From: Sarcocystis neurona
Taxonomy: Eukaryota > Apicomplexa > Conoidasida > Eucoccidiorida > Sarcocystidae
Reading direction: 5' to 3'
DNA: 64,000 nt
Assembly (NCBI GenBank): GCA_000727475.1
Contig: KL647288.1
Span: 5,988,051 to 6,052,050, forward strand
Positions 1-13,702 of the stretch are shown piece after piece; within the stretch, counting starts at the first letter, position 1, and the number at the start of each line of letters is the position of its first letter. Below the pieces are notes generated by a model. It was given only the letters and a program-made list of their open reading frames with translations. It made no database searches and was not told the DNA's origin. The position numbers and the translations under genes are program-made.

Positions 1-177
1 ATGTAGATCTACGCAGTGTTTTTACGTGCAGGTCGTACAGGTGGTGTATGACAGCGAACGATAATTGCACCGCTGCGGTCGGGACAGCATATTTCTGTGT
101 ATGCTGTGAATCACATCCACTGCTGTGTCCACTTTACATGGGTGGAGAGCCAGATAGGTACGGACACGAGAGTACGT

Positions 178-236
178 TCACATATATATATATACACACA
201 TACATACATACATACATACATACATACACACATATG
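178..236. repeat. (TA)n and (CATA)n microsatellite
   Basis: A TATATATATATA run is followed by about seven CATA units. Simple tandem repeat, no coding content. Confidence 0.9.
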
Positions 237-397
237 GTCGTATATGCTTTTACGTGGCTTGCCGACTGGAGCCACGCGACACATTCGAACGTACCTTCCG
301 CCGTACAGATTGGTTCGATAAGCGTCTCTACATAACATAGCTGCGCACACACAACGGCGTACGCGTGGGGCCTTGTTATATTATATGCGAGACACTC

Positions 398-581
398 CGC
401 GGCATGTGGACAACCACATACATACACAGCGTGAATACACTCACACGCAGACACGTACACACATACACACGCGCACACACACGTACGCGCCGCGGCGTGT
501 GGACAACCACATACATACACAGCGTGAATACACTCACACGCAGACACGTACACACATACACACGCGCACACACACGTACAC
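398..581. repeat. Two near-identical 92-bp tandem copies
   Basis: A unit beginning CCGCGGC(A/G)TGTGGACAACC recurs at 398 and 490 with a period of 92 bases. The two copies differ at one or very few positions, so this is a young duplication in an otherwise old, decayed neighbourhood. Confidence 0.85.
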
Positions 582-671
582 GCACACGTGCACACGCACG
601 GGCACACACACGTGCACACACACGTGCACACACGTGTACACACACGTGCACACACACGTGCACACACACGT

Positions 672-706
<35 letters not shown>
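562..706. repeat. CA-rich repeat with CGTGCACA units
   Basis: Imperfect ACACACGTGCAC units grade into an uninterrupted (CA)n run at about 678-706. Confidence 0.9.
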
Positions 707-708
<2 letters not shown>

Positions 709-2230
709 GGCATAAGTACACGTACACACACGTCCTTGTACAGCGATACCACCGGTGAATGCAATCCCGTCCTTGTGGCCGGTGGAATGTGCGTAGGCTA
801 TGTACGCTATATGTACATGTGTGTATTCACTGTCGTAGACACCACAGTTACAGACAAGGCTGTACAGCTGCGGGGACACTAGATTCAAAAGAGAGGGTAA
901 GTGGCGGCAGCCGCGTATACAAGCTGTTCTTGGAAAAGAGATAAAGGCGCTTACTCTCACATGTACGTACGTGTACGCAATGTGTACACATGAGCGTCGG
1001 CGGAGACGCACACACGCGGGTCTTTGCAACAGAGACGTGCAAGACATGTTAAATAGGAAAATCTTTTCGTCGTAACAGTCCTGCGCAATTCCTAATATGT
1101 ACAGCAATCCATACCGGTGTATATGGTTGTGTCTCTAGCATAGGCAGAGACGGACTGGTACGGACGCTCGAGGTGCCCCAAAGATGTTTACTTCGGTGAA
1201 ATAGTGACAGTGCACTAGATTGTACGGAACTGGATGGGTGGGACAGTGTGGGCGCCACTGGACACCGACACCGAGGAAAAATCACGAAAGTGTGATGTAG
1301 GCACCCCATCGTATGAATGGCAGCGAGAGAGCAGCAGCCTGCACTGTGCCGTTCTTCCGTGGAGAACAGTTCCACGTGCTGCCATTCACAGGTTAACTTG
1401 GAATCGTCATCTCCTGCGGCCTAACTATGAAATTCTCTCGAGAACTGAAGGCGTAGACACTGACGAATTCGGCTGTAGGAACGCTAAGGCCGCAGTTTGA
1501 AGTCCTGCAAGTGAACTGCAATTGTCAACATCACAAACTCAACACATCTGTGCACACCTGAATCTCAGCTTTAAATTGTACTGCAGAATTACCACCTTGC
1601 GAGCCACATCGGTTAGTGGCACGCTTTAGACCGATACCTACAAACAGGAGAACGCAGGTTGCTGTCGTTCTCAGCCCATTTCGAAAGACGAGCAACAAGG
1701 GTAAAGAACGGCCCTAAAAGATGAGGGATAGTGCACTTCACCGTGAAAGTAGCTGTGCCTCATAAAGGTCTCTTTCTAAGTAAATAGCCACAAACGGCTC
1801 TAGTGGTACAGCTGAACGCGACCCTAAAGATACTGGGCCCTCAGTTTACTTGGATTAGAGACGACGCCCTCAAGCACGTAAGCCTCGACTGGCACGCAAC
1901 CAAAAGGTCACCGTGCCCCCACCTACTGGAGACAAATCCTCTGCTCTAATCGTGCATCCCCGCTGACTTCAAAGGTTTGATTCCGGCAAGTGCTGGTGCA
2001 TCCGTGGAGTTCAGACTGCAGCTTGAGGTAACTGGCGAACGCATTATCCTTGAGAGCTATTGGGCCCTGAGGTCCTTCTCTGAACTGTAGTTTCCATTAT
2101 GTGGATTACCTTACCAGTGGTTCTTCAAACAGGAGCCAAAACTCAAGCTCAGAGAGAGTGCAGTGTACGCAGCAAGTCCTACGACAACCCACCTCACGCG
2201 CCCTTTTAACACAACAGCGCTAAGCCCCCT

Positions 2231-5200
2231 GTGATCATAAAACGAAGCGAGAGCACTTTATGGCCCCTGACTGTGTCGGTCACCCTGTCGAAGCAGGTCG
2301 ACATAAAGTCAGGATCATCACTGCCGGTGATGCGCTCTCGCTCCGTACCAGTGTGGATTCATATCACTATAGGTATGTCGTTAGGAAAACACAAATTATC
2401 AGGGCCCAGGACGTGCCCTCGGCCCTATTCTCCGTCAGTTTATATGTAGACCTGATTCCATATTTTGAAGCAGGGACCGCCGCACACGTGGCGAAAACAA
2501 ACACAGGGCTTTGTGTAGACACTGACAGATTACTGCATTCAGGCCTTTCTTACCGAATCACCAGGGTCTACACTACAACAACGAAGGATCGGTACAACCT
2601 GACAAACCTGCTTACCTTGTGTGCACATCCGGTGGAATTGCCCGCAGGTTGAGCGTCTACTTCGAGCGCAGCATCCTGCGGCAATGGAATGCATGTGGCG
2701 GCTTTAGTTCACCGCTGCATACGTGCACCTCTGCGTGCTTCCCTGAACGTTTGTAGGAAATTACTACTGTTCGAGGCAACTCTCGGCAAGACAAGCACCA
2801 GTTATGCATCCCTCCCTACTTCTGTCGAGAACCGCATGTACTGCGCGTGAGTATTGTGCTCGGTAGGAAGGATTTCTAACTTTAGTTTACACCTTAATAT
2901 CACAGAATATTACACGTAAAAGGGTACTTCTGCTTCGTGAAGTGATTACGCCTTACCCTGAAACGACGTAACTGCTGTGCTCTTGGTGGGCAAACTGCAA
3001 GAACCAGCGATACGCAGTGGAGGTGTCACGTGACAGCGCTCCCGTTTTTTCTTACTAATTCGCTGAGAGGCATCCAGTGCTCGTCCACCAGCGGATAAAT
3101 CAAGACAAATCTTTGTCGCGTCCTAGTCAGTTCTAGGGCAACTGTGCGACTTCTCTGTCGTTGAAGATGCATTATATTGGTTAAGCGGAAACTGAAGGTG
3201 TCTACGCCGTCACTTGAGGCTCAACTAGTGCCCAGTACTTCTGCGATACATCCTCAATATCAATGCTATGACAAGGCTTTTCCTTGTTCTTCCTGCGGCA
3301 CCACTCTAGTATAAGTGTCCACCGGTTCTTACACTCCAAATTCAAACATGCAACGCGTCGACAGACAAACTCACTGCCTACACCTGTACAACGTAAAAAA
3401 ACAGTGCACCTTGGCCGTCTGGAATTTCACTGGACAGATTTGTTACTTTGACTGAGTGAGTCACACTTCAAAGACTTTGAGGGCTCTGCACCTTCCGACG
3501 TGGACCCGCGCACAGCCCCAAAATAATTTTTCCCACGGTGTGCTTTTTCAGACAGGGTCGCACATACAGCAGCTTGGGCAGTCACCATCTCCTGGATGCG
3601 CATTTTCACTCGTTCAGAGGATACATTTTGTTGCATCTCACCGTAGCTCTACTTCATGCTAAATAGGTCGTCATTCGAAGGAGGGACACGCTGTTGGCCT
3701 GTCAAACTCAAGTGGCTCCCACTGACAAAACGTGGACTACATCGGCCTGCAGGCGCAGGAAAAGAAATGTATGATCTTGCCACAACTGCCGATTGACAGA
3801 GACTTTGTCAGGAGGTAGAGCGCACGTACCTTTGGACGTGAGTATAAGGGTTTATCGAAGCTAGTGTCTCAGGTGTGCTTATGCCTTAAATGGAAGGCGG
3901 TCGGCAAAGCAACTGTTGGCACGGCCCCTGCACCCCACGACTGTGTGGACCAGTCCCAAGACAATCGAAACTGTTTGTGCACTTCCACACACGAAATGCG
4001 TGTTTTTGTCCTACACGTGAGTGCACAGGAGAAGAATTGTTACATGTATAATTGTGTTTCTGCTTTACAGTGTTCAAGTGTGAAGCAAGGACCGGATTCA
4101 AGGGCGCCAGAGCGGTGCAGAACCAAGATCTCCGACCAGGAAAAGTGTCTTTTCACTATCTTTACCAGCAACCGCAACAGTGTCTCGCTTGGACTTGGGA
4201 CAGTCGCGCACGTGACTGCTATCTCCATGATTCAGACTCCGTCTGAGCTATAATAAAAAGCTTCTTGTCAAAGGAAGTGACTTCAGGACCACGGAGCTGT
4301 GCACCACCTTCAGATCGTGAGACGCATCGATGCAATCCTCGGCATCGTAAAAAGCGTCAGAGCTGGTCGTCACAGGGTATACAGTAACGTGCACGATATC
4401 TGTCAGCATTTCTCGTCTCGTGCGGGCAACCCTGCGGCGTGTCTTGAACGAGGTGTAGACTACCGTGGGTACAATGTGGCGTGCATTCAGGATGGAAAAC
4501 TCACGTCGGCATTGTCATGGCGGGATCTTTGCCGAAGACAGCAGGGCGTTATTCCTGGACGTGGGACTCCGCAAGAAATCGGTGTTGCTTGAAGAACCTC
4601 CACGCTCTCCTGGGGCGGGAGCAGAGTTCTCGGACAGCGTCTCTCGTGTCGGGACCGACGTACTGCACATCTACGCCAGCAGGTGAATGCGATGCTTTCT
4701 CGAACACAGCCCCAGCATGTTGAGATTGACAACGATACTACATGTATATCGCTACTACCCGCAGAAAGCCGAGCAACGGCAAATTCTTGCGCCCTGTGTG
4801 GGAACGTTGTGCTTGCTCCGAAGGTTGCCACGAATGGGATGTTAGCTATGAAGAGTTTAACCTTGTAAAAATGTCGATCCAGTCTGCATAAAGGATCACT
4901 GCCACGATACGTGCGCAAACACATCTGAATGCTTGTTCTGGACATACGTCTTATATGCGAAGAAATGCTATTTGAATGGTCAAGCGCTGTTGGGTTCACT
5001 TGTGGAAGGACCAGCGCGATGCCCTTCATGACCAGCTGGGCTGTACACAACCCTGTGCTCAGCCTCAACACCGCTGTGCCCCTACCAGTTTGCTCACAAT
5101 GCTCTGCAGCCTGCAAGGAAGAGAATGTGGGCTACGCCAGGCTTGACGTACAGGAGGTGGAGGCATTGGAAGTACATACTGCAAATGAGTGCCACGAATA

Positions 5201-8200
5201 ATGTGCTACGATGCATGAACACTTGTTCTGGACATGCAAACACCCATGTCTGGGGTACTCTGAAATGTTAAAGACACAGATGTGCTGACAGTCCAGTAGA
5301 AACGAGTAAGACGCTTGTACGGCTGCACGCTGGCTGGTATCATCATCGACAAGCGCAGACATGAAGTGCATCATCGCTTTGCCCGTTAGCCTTAGATTTG
5401 GCGCTTGCTGGTTGCGGTGACATTGATGTGGAGTTGTCCGATCATACGCTGGGAAGACACGAGGCTGTTCGCATGCTTAATAGCTGTCGTGGTCTGTGCC
5501 AGGCACTGCAAGACTGCTTGTACTGGATTGCCTCTGCTAAACATGTGCAGAGGCCACAATAACGCGCTACTTTAATAACGGATACGCGTACCTTTAAAAG
5601 TTGGAACTGAAAGACTATGGGAGGGATTCTGCGACGCAGAACGTGCGGGGCCGTGTACGCGGGCGCTACGCGCTCGTGCAGCTTGGCAGAAAAGACTGCG
5701 CACGCAACATTCACACAAGAATCCTTACACGGCACGGCCGTGCCTGTGCGCGCCACGCGCGACGGGAATCTGCCTCTAATATGGCTTGGAACACGTTGGA
5801 TGTGATAAAACGGAAAATGACGTGTTACGTCAATCGTTCTGTGAGGGTTCGGAGCAACGCTTCCAGTGAACCCGAAAGAAAGACGAGCTTACATATCTTT
5901 AAGTCCGCACGTGTCGCAGCGCTGAACGAATGACTGGCAAGGTGCCCACGGTGAAGTATTATGGCGTCAATCATAGGCGCAATACTAACTGAGTGCGTCA
6001 AGCAAAATTTAAGTCGATGATTTGTTCATGCGTTTGCTACAATGTGACAACGGACCGGTCAGCTTAACGGATATTGAGCAGGTTTTGGCAAGCCGTAAGA
6101 ATGAATGATACCAGTGCTCCACACATTTCCAGTGAGAAGACAATTGAGGAGGAAACCACTCTGAACTGGTGTACGACCTTCGTTCGCTGCTGGCGGTTGA
6201 AGTTTGATCATTCCTCTTGCACTGTACGGTGGAAGACGTGTCTGTATGCCCGGTGGCCAGAGTTAGATGCTGAGACACAGAGTGTTTCGGCCATCACCAA
6301 GTGCCATCCGCTTTGTCAAGAAGAAAACCTTTGCCTCAGTTGGAATCTGTTCACGTGTTTAGTGTTGTTCCTGATAAGACGGTCTATATCCTGGAGAATT
6401 ACCTGCTATGAAGTCGACTGGCATGGTTTCAGGTCTCGCTAGTTTACCGCCAGTGACACACTCCAGTTCTTCTGAGCTGAAATCTTTGTAGTCGTCTGCA
6501 TGTCTTACTGCAACAAGACGTACCCATCCTTTCCTCCATGATGGTTTAGCTGCTTGAGTACCACGTGCGAGTTCTGCCACCTTCGCACGCTGTTGTTACC
6601 CCGTCGGCGTCGAGCGCTCTGTCTGTGAATCACGCATCTTTCCTGTGGAAGGTGACAAAGCAGGTAGTTGTTCCTGTGGCGTGCGGCCTCACTCGAGAGT
6701 ACGCACATGTGTGCTGGGGCATTCCAACACGTAATTGTGATTGTAGACGTCGAGACGGAGTCTGTGGCCATCCGCAAGTCGTAGCAACGTGTGCGTTGGT
6801 AGCCTGCACCCCAAGCATTTACTCTTCTTCATTCTGCTCTACACCAACTATAAAAGGCACCATCCACGGCATGGTCGTGCCACAGTGCTGCCGCAAACTG
6901 ATGGCTGGGACGCCTACAAGTGTTTGAATACGCGTCACGAACCGGTTTGAAAGGAAGACAGATGGCATTGCCGCTGGAGAACAGGATGGCTTCAGGACTG
7001 GCGCTTTGTAATTGTGCTCCGTTGAAACCTTGAATCTGTGAACCACAGAATTTTTAAACCAGATTCTCTCCGTCACAGATATATTCGCTTGTTGTCCTTA
7101 GAGCAGCAGCCATTCCACTAGGTGTCCTTCCGCCGGTAATCTCTCGCGTAGTACGCCTTCCAGTACATTGTTTCACCTGTATTTTGTCCAGCATGAGTCC
7201 ACCTACCAGAAGCTGTCTCATCATCACAGGACCCACCACAACTCAATCCACCACAAGCCGAGTCACCAGAAAAATCGAGATGCCAGAACTCCGGCCACCG
7301 ACAGTCGAGGTGCCAAATGTCAAGTCAGCGAAAACCGCTCCGCCGGAAGACTTTCCAGCGAAACGATAGCAGTAAAACTCTTCCTGTATGACGCAGTTTG
7401 ATAAAACGTGTTCCACGAAACAGCTACTTCAGGAGATTCCATTAAATTGTAGCCTACACTGTGCCAGCAGCAAACTTAATGTAAGGGCTTCTTCTTCGCT
7501 GATAAGCACAAACAGTACTGGCTAGTGCTCGTGCTGGAATGCGGCAAACCTCTCACGCAGTTTGAACCGCATGCAGCACCGAAGTGGAGTACATTTAGCC
7601 CCCAGTCCTTGTTCTGTTCTCGGTCCTTGTCCTGAGGACCTGCCGCGGGAATTCCGGTCTACACGTCTTGGATGGCCTTCGCCCTTCACCGTTTCCCAAA
7701 GATCTGAAGTTTGCTCAAAGACATACTCATTTATCAGTCCCAGATTCCCTCCTCCAGGGGCAGGAACTTCTTGAACCGTGGAAGAAGAATCCGCTTGGAA
7801 TGCATGACAGCCCTGAAAACGCTTCCGAACTTCACACGAGTTTGACGGTGGTGATGATATCTAGGGCAAGACATCGAGGAGAGGGCTCTCATCACTACGA
7901 ATCGACAGAGCATGGGCACCGCAAGCTTTTTGAACGAAAGACAGCACCTGCAACCTGTACAGGCGAGCAACGTAAAAGGTATCCCCGAAACCTCCTGCAA
8001 CGTCAGAAACACCGAATGTGGAGTTACGCATCAGGGTACAGCGTTACTCTACAGAGAAGGCGGCACTGACATCGACGGAGCCTTTACTTTTGTAATATTT
8101 TTTAGTGCTCATCTGATCCCTATGGGCATATTTCAAGACCGACAAGATGTTGGCCACGGCGACGCGAGATCCTCGCGTCATCTTCAAATCAACATACTCA

Positions 8201-10215
8201 ATAACGCTAAGGCAGCTGGATGCCCAAAATGGACATGTGCGTAAGAGGTCCTGGAAAGAAAAGTGCCGCACGGTTGACCACGTGGAGGATTGTACGTACG
8301 AAATTAACAGTTGAAACCTCATTCTGGTCACGGAACAGGGTAAGCAGAAAGTGTTTGGTTTTGTCCTCCGCAGCGCGGCACGGACTGGGTTTACAAAAAC
8401 TACGCGGGTCCCGTATCACTTATTCACGACAAAACTGGGTTACCGCCGCGAGCCAGAGTGCGACGAACCCTTCACGGCTTCTACCGCAGACCTTGACTAC
8501 GTGAGTGAAGATGTCTCATCCCTGGCCTGTCGTGCTTCTTATACCGCGTTCTCCAGGTATTATTCGCGTGCTGGCCAGAGCGACGGTTTTTCGTATGCCA
8601 TCCGCGCTTGTCGTTCTGAGAAACAAGGGATTTCTCGAACGTGGTAAAACATGTGAAAGAAGAGGATGCTTTGCCGCTTCCCGTCCACCAAGTGCAACTT
8701 TGCAGAGGCCAGGCAGCATGCTGAGAAATTTGCGAATCAGTCATAGATAGGAGAATTCGTCGTCCTTTTTCTCTGTCCGTAGCTTCGCAAGGGCATACCA
8801 GTCAAGGAGGACGGAGAGTGCACGTTCAGTACCGATGCACAGACAGCTTCTGATAATTCCCGCGTGTGTGCGTCGCCCGCTGCGCCATGGAGAGGATATG
8901 TGTACTTTTTTGCGTCTTCCAGTTGAAAAATGAAAGACGACAGGGCAAAAAGAGAAAGGCATACCTTGAACTCACAGGGCAGCTGCTTGTAATCGTCGCA
9001 AAGACCGCAAAGCTTGATTGACTTCGAAGGGGGTCCTACAAATTAAAGGCAACAACAATTACACACTGGAAGTCCAGATGTTGGCTCTTGCCACCTCCGC
9101 AACCGAGGTCAGGGGTTTCCACAGCAACGGCGTTGTCCACGCATTCGGTCCGAAACTAGCTTTGCGCCAGCCCTAGCTAAGCTGAAAGTAAACTCCGGAC
9201 GCACTCGTTTTGTCACACAACCTGGCTCCCCCACACATCCCCTCTACGCTACGCCGACCTGCACAAGGAGTTACCGAAGGCATGCGTTGAGGAGTGAAGA
9301 AATCTGTCTGGCCATTTCCATCCCTCACGACGGCGAGCACGGTAGAAATTACGTGCTTGTGCGGAATCTCCAGCATCCAGAAGTCAGAATGAAAGAAAAT
9401 CACTGAGATGAGGGTAATAACGACGCTGTGCAGGGCAGTCGCTTACGACGTACAAGCCCCAATTCGACTCACAGTGATGTCGCCGTCGGCGCGTTTGATA
9501 ACCCTGACAACAGTACGCTCTTAGAAAATATGCCGTGCCGAATGATACGAAGCGTTGCTGTTCCAGATTCCTACTTTTAATGTCCGGAGACCGCGTCGTT
9601 GCGCTGAGGCGATCAGTTCTTTAACAGGGCGCACCTCTGTAATCTCGTGCGATGTGCGAATGGCAAAGACAATTTTCCGCGCCTTGAGTGTGCACCGACA
9701 AGACGCAGCAAATATAAAGCCGTGACCTCACACTGCGAACAAACTGGCAGGAGCCTCGGTACCCGGAGAAGAGGAGACAGAAGGTGCGTCGTAGTTGCGG
9801 CGGACCTTGTCAAGGGTGAGCACATGTGTTGTTCGGAGCCATGCTGTGTGTTTTGTTCACAGTCGGTGGAACACAGCGAGCTCGTCGGCTAGTTGAGACC
9901 GTAGTCTCCACAGACTACACAGACAATTTGAACGAGACGGGGCGAAAAGCTGGCGTTTTCGTGGAGCGGGAGGTTAAACTGCAGGAAAAGGCGATGAGAA
10001 GCGTCTTCTTGGCCACACTGCGTCCCGCTTGAAGCAAGCCGAGCAGAGCGCGAAACAGCTGCACGAAAAGTGATAAACGTTGCCGGTTTTGTATCCGGCC
10101 TGACTGTATGTGAGCGTTGCTGAGCAGCTGGGTTGAAGTGAAAGCCTTCATAAGTACAGCGCAAGCTCCAGAGGTGTCATTCTCCATCCTAGCAGCCCTT
10201 CCCGTCACAGGTAGC
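2231..10215 (+). pseudogene. Decayed full-length copy of the PAN/Apple-domain gene
   Basis: This region is collinear with the intact gene at 23538-33999 but has no continuous reading frame. Matching blocks, left copy to right copy: signal-peptide exon 2231-2300 to 23538-23611; second exon about 2625-2650 to 23889-23911; first Apple exon 3300-3560 to 24597-24870; then 3690-3960, 4072-4260, 4430-4690, 4810-5050, 5080-5210, 5440-5560, 5900-5990, 6250-6440 and 6570-6760 to successive one-domain exons between 25024 and 28248; 6870-7050 to the first domain of the large exon; 7100-7390 to its Pro-rich linker; 8222-8450 to 31470-31830; and 9930-10210 to 33320-33560. Residual motifs such as CLAWTWD and DYRGY are legible, but stops, frameshifts and lost cysteines are frequent. 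The presumed start codon is GTG, not ATG. Introns align as well as exons, which indicates DNA-level duplication and not retroposition. Confidence 0.85.
4060..4260 (+). pseudogene. Best-preserved Apple exon relic of the left copy
   Basis: Translation around 4072-4246 reads a degenerate Apple domain with FKCEARTGFKG, QQPQQCLAWTWDSRA and DCYLHDSDSV. It corresponds to intact exon 25374-25619 (SKCEKGAGFLG, QQSQKCLAWTWDNRA, ECYLHDVDDG). One alpha-2 cysteine pair has become YHYLY, so the disulfide pattern is lost even where the frame is open. Confidence 0.8.
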
Positions 10216-12284
10216 TGATGAGCAAAGCTTCACCATTTTTGGCGAACGTCCTGCGCCCTTCAACGGGGCATACCTCTTCGAATCTGTGTGGCCTTCCGAG
10301 TCTAGAAGATGAAATAGTTCACGGGACAAATTCAGGCAGACGGTTTAAAGGCATCATGTGGACCTCGACACAGTACGTGCTGCTGAGGGGCGAATTCTGC
10401 AACAACAAACGCGTCTTAATCGATACGGGCAGATGGGTTGGTGCTCCGTTCTCTAACCGTAGAGAGGACTTCAGTCGACGCCCACGTTATGCAGTCGTAG
10501 TCTTGTAAATCTGTTTCCACTGCGAAGCTCTGCCGAACCAAGTTTCTAGTGTGGAACCGGAGAAACAATTCCCCTCTTTGACATGAGAAATGCTGAATCC
10601 TTCAAATCACTCTAGCTATCGCTGTTTAAGTGGCGCTGACCCAGCTTTCCGGACGGGAGAGCAGCACTACCAACCATACCTGCATATCTATTTATTCCCC
10701 CCGCAAGAGACATACGAGACAGCAGGTGGCCTCGCAGTAACACAAGCGTAAAAGGGATTGTGCCTATCTACTCGTTCGTATCGATTGACTTCGTGTCCTG
10801 TATACGTAGCACCCCACAATTAGTTTAGTTTTCTGCATCTCGTTGTCACCTCCTGCTTAATGGCTGCTGCCGGCACTTGTTGAAGACGTAAACGTCACGA
10901 AATATCCTCCTTCGTCTATGTGCCCCTAAGCTCTTTCGTGTGAAGGCCACGCAGATGCAAATATACCTGTACACGCAATCACCTACGTAAACGTGCACGC
11001 ACAGAACGCGTGCATACGTGTACGTGTGCTTTTGTCTTTCTATGTGTACACATATTTGAGTGGATCCATAGTTCATGTATAGGACTCTACGTGTAGCCGC
11101 ATGTGCATGCATTTGGGTTTGCTCACCTTCTCAACACGTATATGCATAGACGCATACGTTTATTTGCAGGTGTTCATCGGGGACGTCCACCGTAGGCAGA
11201 AGATGCACGAATCTCCCTCTGCACGGACATGCACGGCCTCATACAGAGATATGCAGAAATGCAATACCGCTTATACGCACAGCACACGTGCACGTAAACG
11301 CACGCGTGTGACTAGTGCAGCATCGTGGGACACTGTGCACGAATAGTGCGGCCACTGCGTTCTGCTATCAACAGTCGAATAGCAGCAGCAGCAGCGGACC
11401 GCCGAAGTTTATCACCAGTAGCAGTAGCGGCTCACTTGTCATCCACGGCAGTGGCAGATACAAGAGCGGCAGCACAACAGCAACAATAGAAGCAATACTG
11501 GCAGTTTTAGCAGCCGCGGTACCAAGGTTGCTAGATACCCAGCAGCAGCACCTTCGCTGCTGTAGCGGTAAGGACCAGCAGCAGCACCAAGGCCTCAAGG
11601 CACCCTAACGGAACGACACCACGTCGCAGGAATTCCAGCAGCGATAGCAGTAGGAATGGAGACAGCAACCACAAGGACAACGGACGCCACAGAGAGCCAT
11701 TTGCCGATTGCAGTGAACCTTCTCAACAGTGAACGCCGTGCGAATTGATGAAACAGCCAAAAACATTAAACGCCTTTCATGACTAGGTCCCCAATAAAGC
11801 TTACGACGACTTTAGTGTCGTATAAGTCGCTCTCAACTTGAGGTAAACGCCAGTAGGTGCCTATGCATTTTCTTTCCTGATGTACGCTTACGGAGTTCTG
11901 AACATTATTTTTACACATCTACTTAAATGTATTACCGCCTTCTGCATAATCCTTGAACTCACGCGCATGTTATTTGGACCCCTGCGCATATACCTTATAA
12001 ACTGACTCACATCCTGCGGCCACATGTATACGGATCACGCAGCTGCATACGGGAAAATTTGTTCTTACAGTGATATATATATATATATGCACCCGACGGC
12101 ACCTATCCGACACCTCCACGCACACTTTTTACACACACAAACAACAAGATATATATGTGTACTTGTAGGTGCACACATGAATTGCAATCACATATATGTA
12201 TACATATAGGGACGCACACGTATTCACCTGTGTATACATATTTGTTTATATATGTATAAGTGCCTGATGTGGATGTGAGGAGTG
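10216..12284. other. Decayed copy of the intergenic stretch and CPSII 3' end
   Basis: No gene is readable. Positions 10860-10960 match 34980-35070, and 11110-11180 match 35210-35270 (GGGTTTGC, CACGTATGTGCA-like blocks), so the duplicated collinearity continues from the PAN pseudogene into the CPSII side. The counterpart of the last CPSII exon should lie near 10250-10700, but I could not identify it. Confidence 0.55.
11370..11660. repeat. CAG/GCA-rich low-complexity stretch
   Basis: Clustered CAG triplets (AGCAGCAGCAGCAGCGG and similar) without a long clean frame. They match the CAG-rich stretch at 35410-35790 in the other copy. In that copy the stretch is intronic to CPSII, so this is not a coding Gln tract. 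Confidence 0.75.
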
Positions 12285-12395
12285 AAACCAAGTCATATCG
12301 CCGGCGTTGATGCCTGAGGGTCAAGACAAGTAGCCACGCTAGCTGGCCATCTGTCAAAGCCCTCCAGCACTTGTTTATCAGCTCCGCTGTAGGGG
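12285..12395 (-). pseudogene. CPSII exon 19 relic
   Basis: The minus-strand reading AELINK...ALTDGQLAWLL and, after a frameshift, RRRYD corresponds to VEMVIN...[15 protein letters not shown] of intact exon 36589-36684. The plus strand keeps GTAGCCA and CGCC(G/C)GCG(T/A) blocks in the same places. Confidence 0.7.
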
Positions 12396-13670
12396 CGTGC
12401 ATTACCCCATATGTGCACATAGACTGGACCTTCATATACTTTCTTTTATTTTGTACAGATATAAATTAATATCTACACAACGCACACGCACATAGATATC
12501 TACGCCAAATGTAGACAGTTTGCACCACGGCAGCAAAACCGCTTCACTTTTCTCAGAAAGTGGAGACGAGCACAACGATGTGAACGATATACACGTAAAT
12601 ATGGAGGAATATACAGGTGCCGGAAGTATCTGTAGATGACGCACCTGCATGTGTACGGTGGCGTATGCATGTATACCCTTAACATTTTACACGCGGCTGG
12701 AAGGTCTGCGGCACGCTGACCACCACGTCTATACATAAAGTGAGCGAAAGTACACCGTACTGTCGATGATCACATCAGAACACTTTTGCGAACGAACACA
12801 TATTTTCACCAACACTGGTGCGTATTCACGCATATTGATATATATGAATATATATATGCTCGCGCGCGTAGTGAGAACGATGGAGACAGAGAAGACGATG
12901 TCCCTTTGTGCGCGTTTTGGTGGCAGTACGTGTCTATTCGACTTTCATCCTCTTTAGCGTCTGCTCTTACGGATACGCAAGTGTGTAGGCCTTGCGGGCG
13001 CACGTGTCTCACACACTTGTACACCTTTGCATGTACAAATGTCCATCTATCTTCCTCTCTCTATATACGGGAATCGTGAGTCAATGAAGTGGCATCTCGA
13101 GCCGACTGTACACAGTAGATACTAGGTCTGCTGTTCGCCTTGCCCTCTGATTCACGAAGAAGTAGTGTGCACACGGGGAGCGCCCCAAAGCCTCAGGTGA
13201 ATTCCACTGCACCCTCAGACGCCGCGTAGCCTCTTCAGACCACGATTGCGACATAACTCTCGCACAAATTTGTTCACAAACACTTTCCAGCAAACTAAGC
13301 TAAGATACATCAGATGCCACGCACAGGGAAGCGCGCATGTCTACGTCGAGGAATACATACATTCCTTCGCTTGTAATCGAGTGTCTCGTACGGCACACGC
13401 TATTTCTTTCTTCGCCTTGCTACGTCTTTGAACAGAGTTGCGTATAGATAGGCGTACGCCTATTTACACGCCCGTACACTCAGTCGCACTGTCACAACGC
13501 TGCGTCTGCCTGCCAGCACTATTCTCTGTTAAGCGTGGATGCGGCACGCGTCCTCACGCAAAAAACGTCCCTTATATCGCAGTTTCCCACAGTCTATTTG
13601 CCTGCTATTTGGCCACTAGAACGTGTTGCATCCCTCTTCCAAGTATGCACGTCGAGACGTAGCTGTCAGA

Positions 13671-13697
<27 letters not shown>
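13671..13697. repeat. (TA)n microsatellite
   Basis: Uninterrupted TA run of about 13 units. Further short TA runs lie at 12071-12089, 15599-15617, 19382-19395, 19456-19487 and 21165-21190. Confidence 0.9.

Positions 13698-13702
<5 letters not shown>

Larger units (their letters stand above)
1..2230. other. Non-coding left flank; right part is upstream region of the decayed PAN copy
   Basis: No gene is supported here. The first 1 kb is dominated by TA, CATA and CA microsatellites. From about 1850 the sequence aligns by eye with 23150-23530, the upstream region of the intact PAN gene; for example, both carry CCCACCT(A/-)CTGGAGACA-like and ATCTTCTCTAGA/GTCCTTCTCTGAA-like blocks in the same order. 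I could not decide whether 1000-1850 is also duplicated. Confidence 0.5.

Noticed and set aside
134..1107. Long open frames (up to 243 codons) rich in Cys/Val or Thr/His at the left end
   Set aside because: They are translations of CA/TG microsatellites in several frames of both strands.
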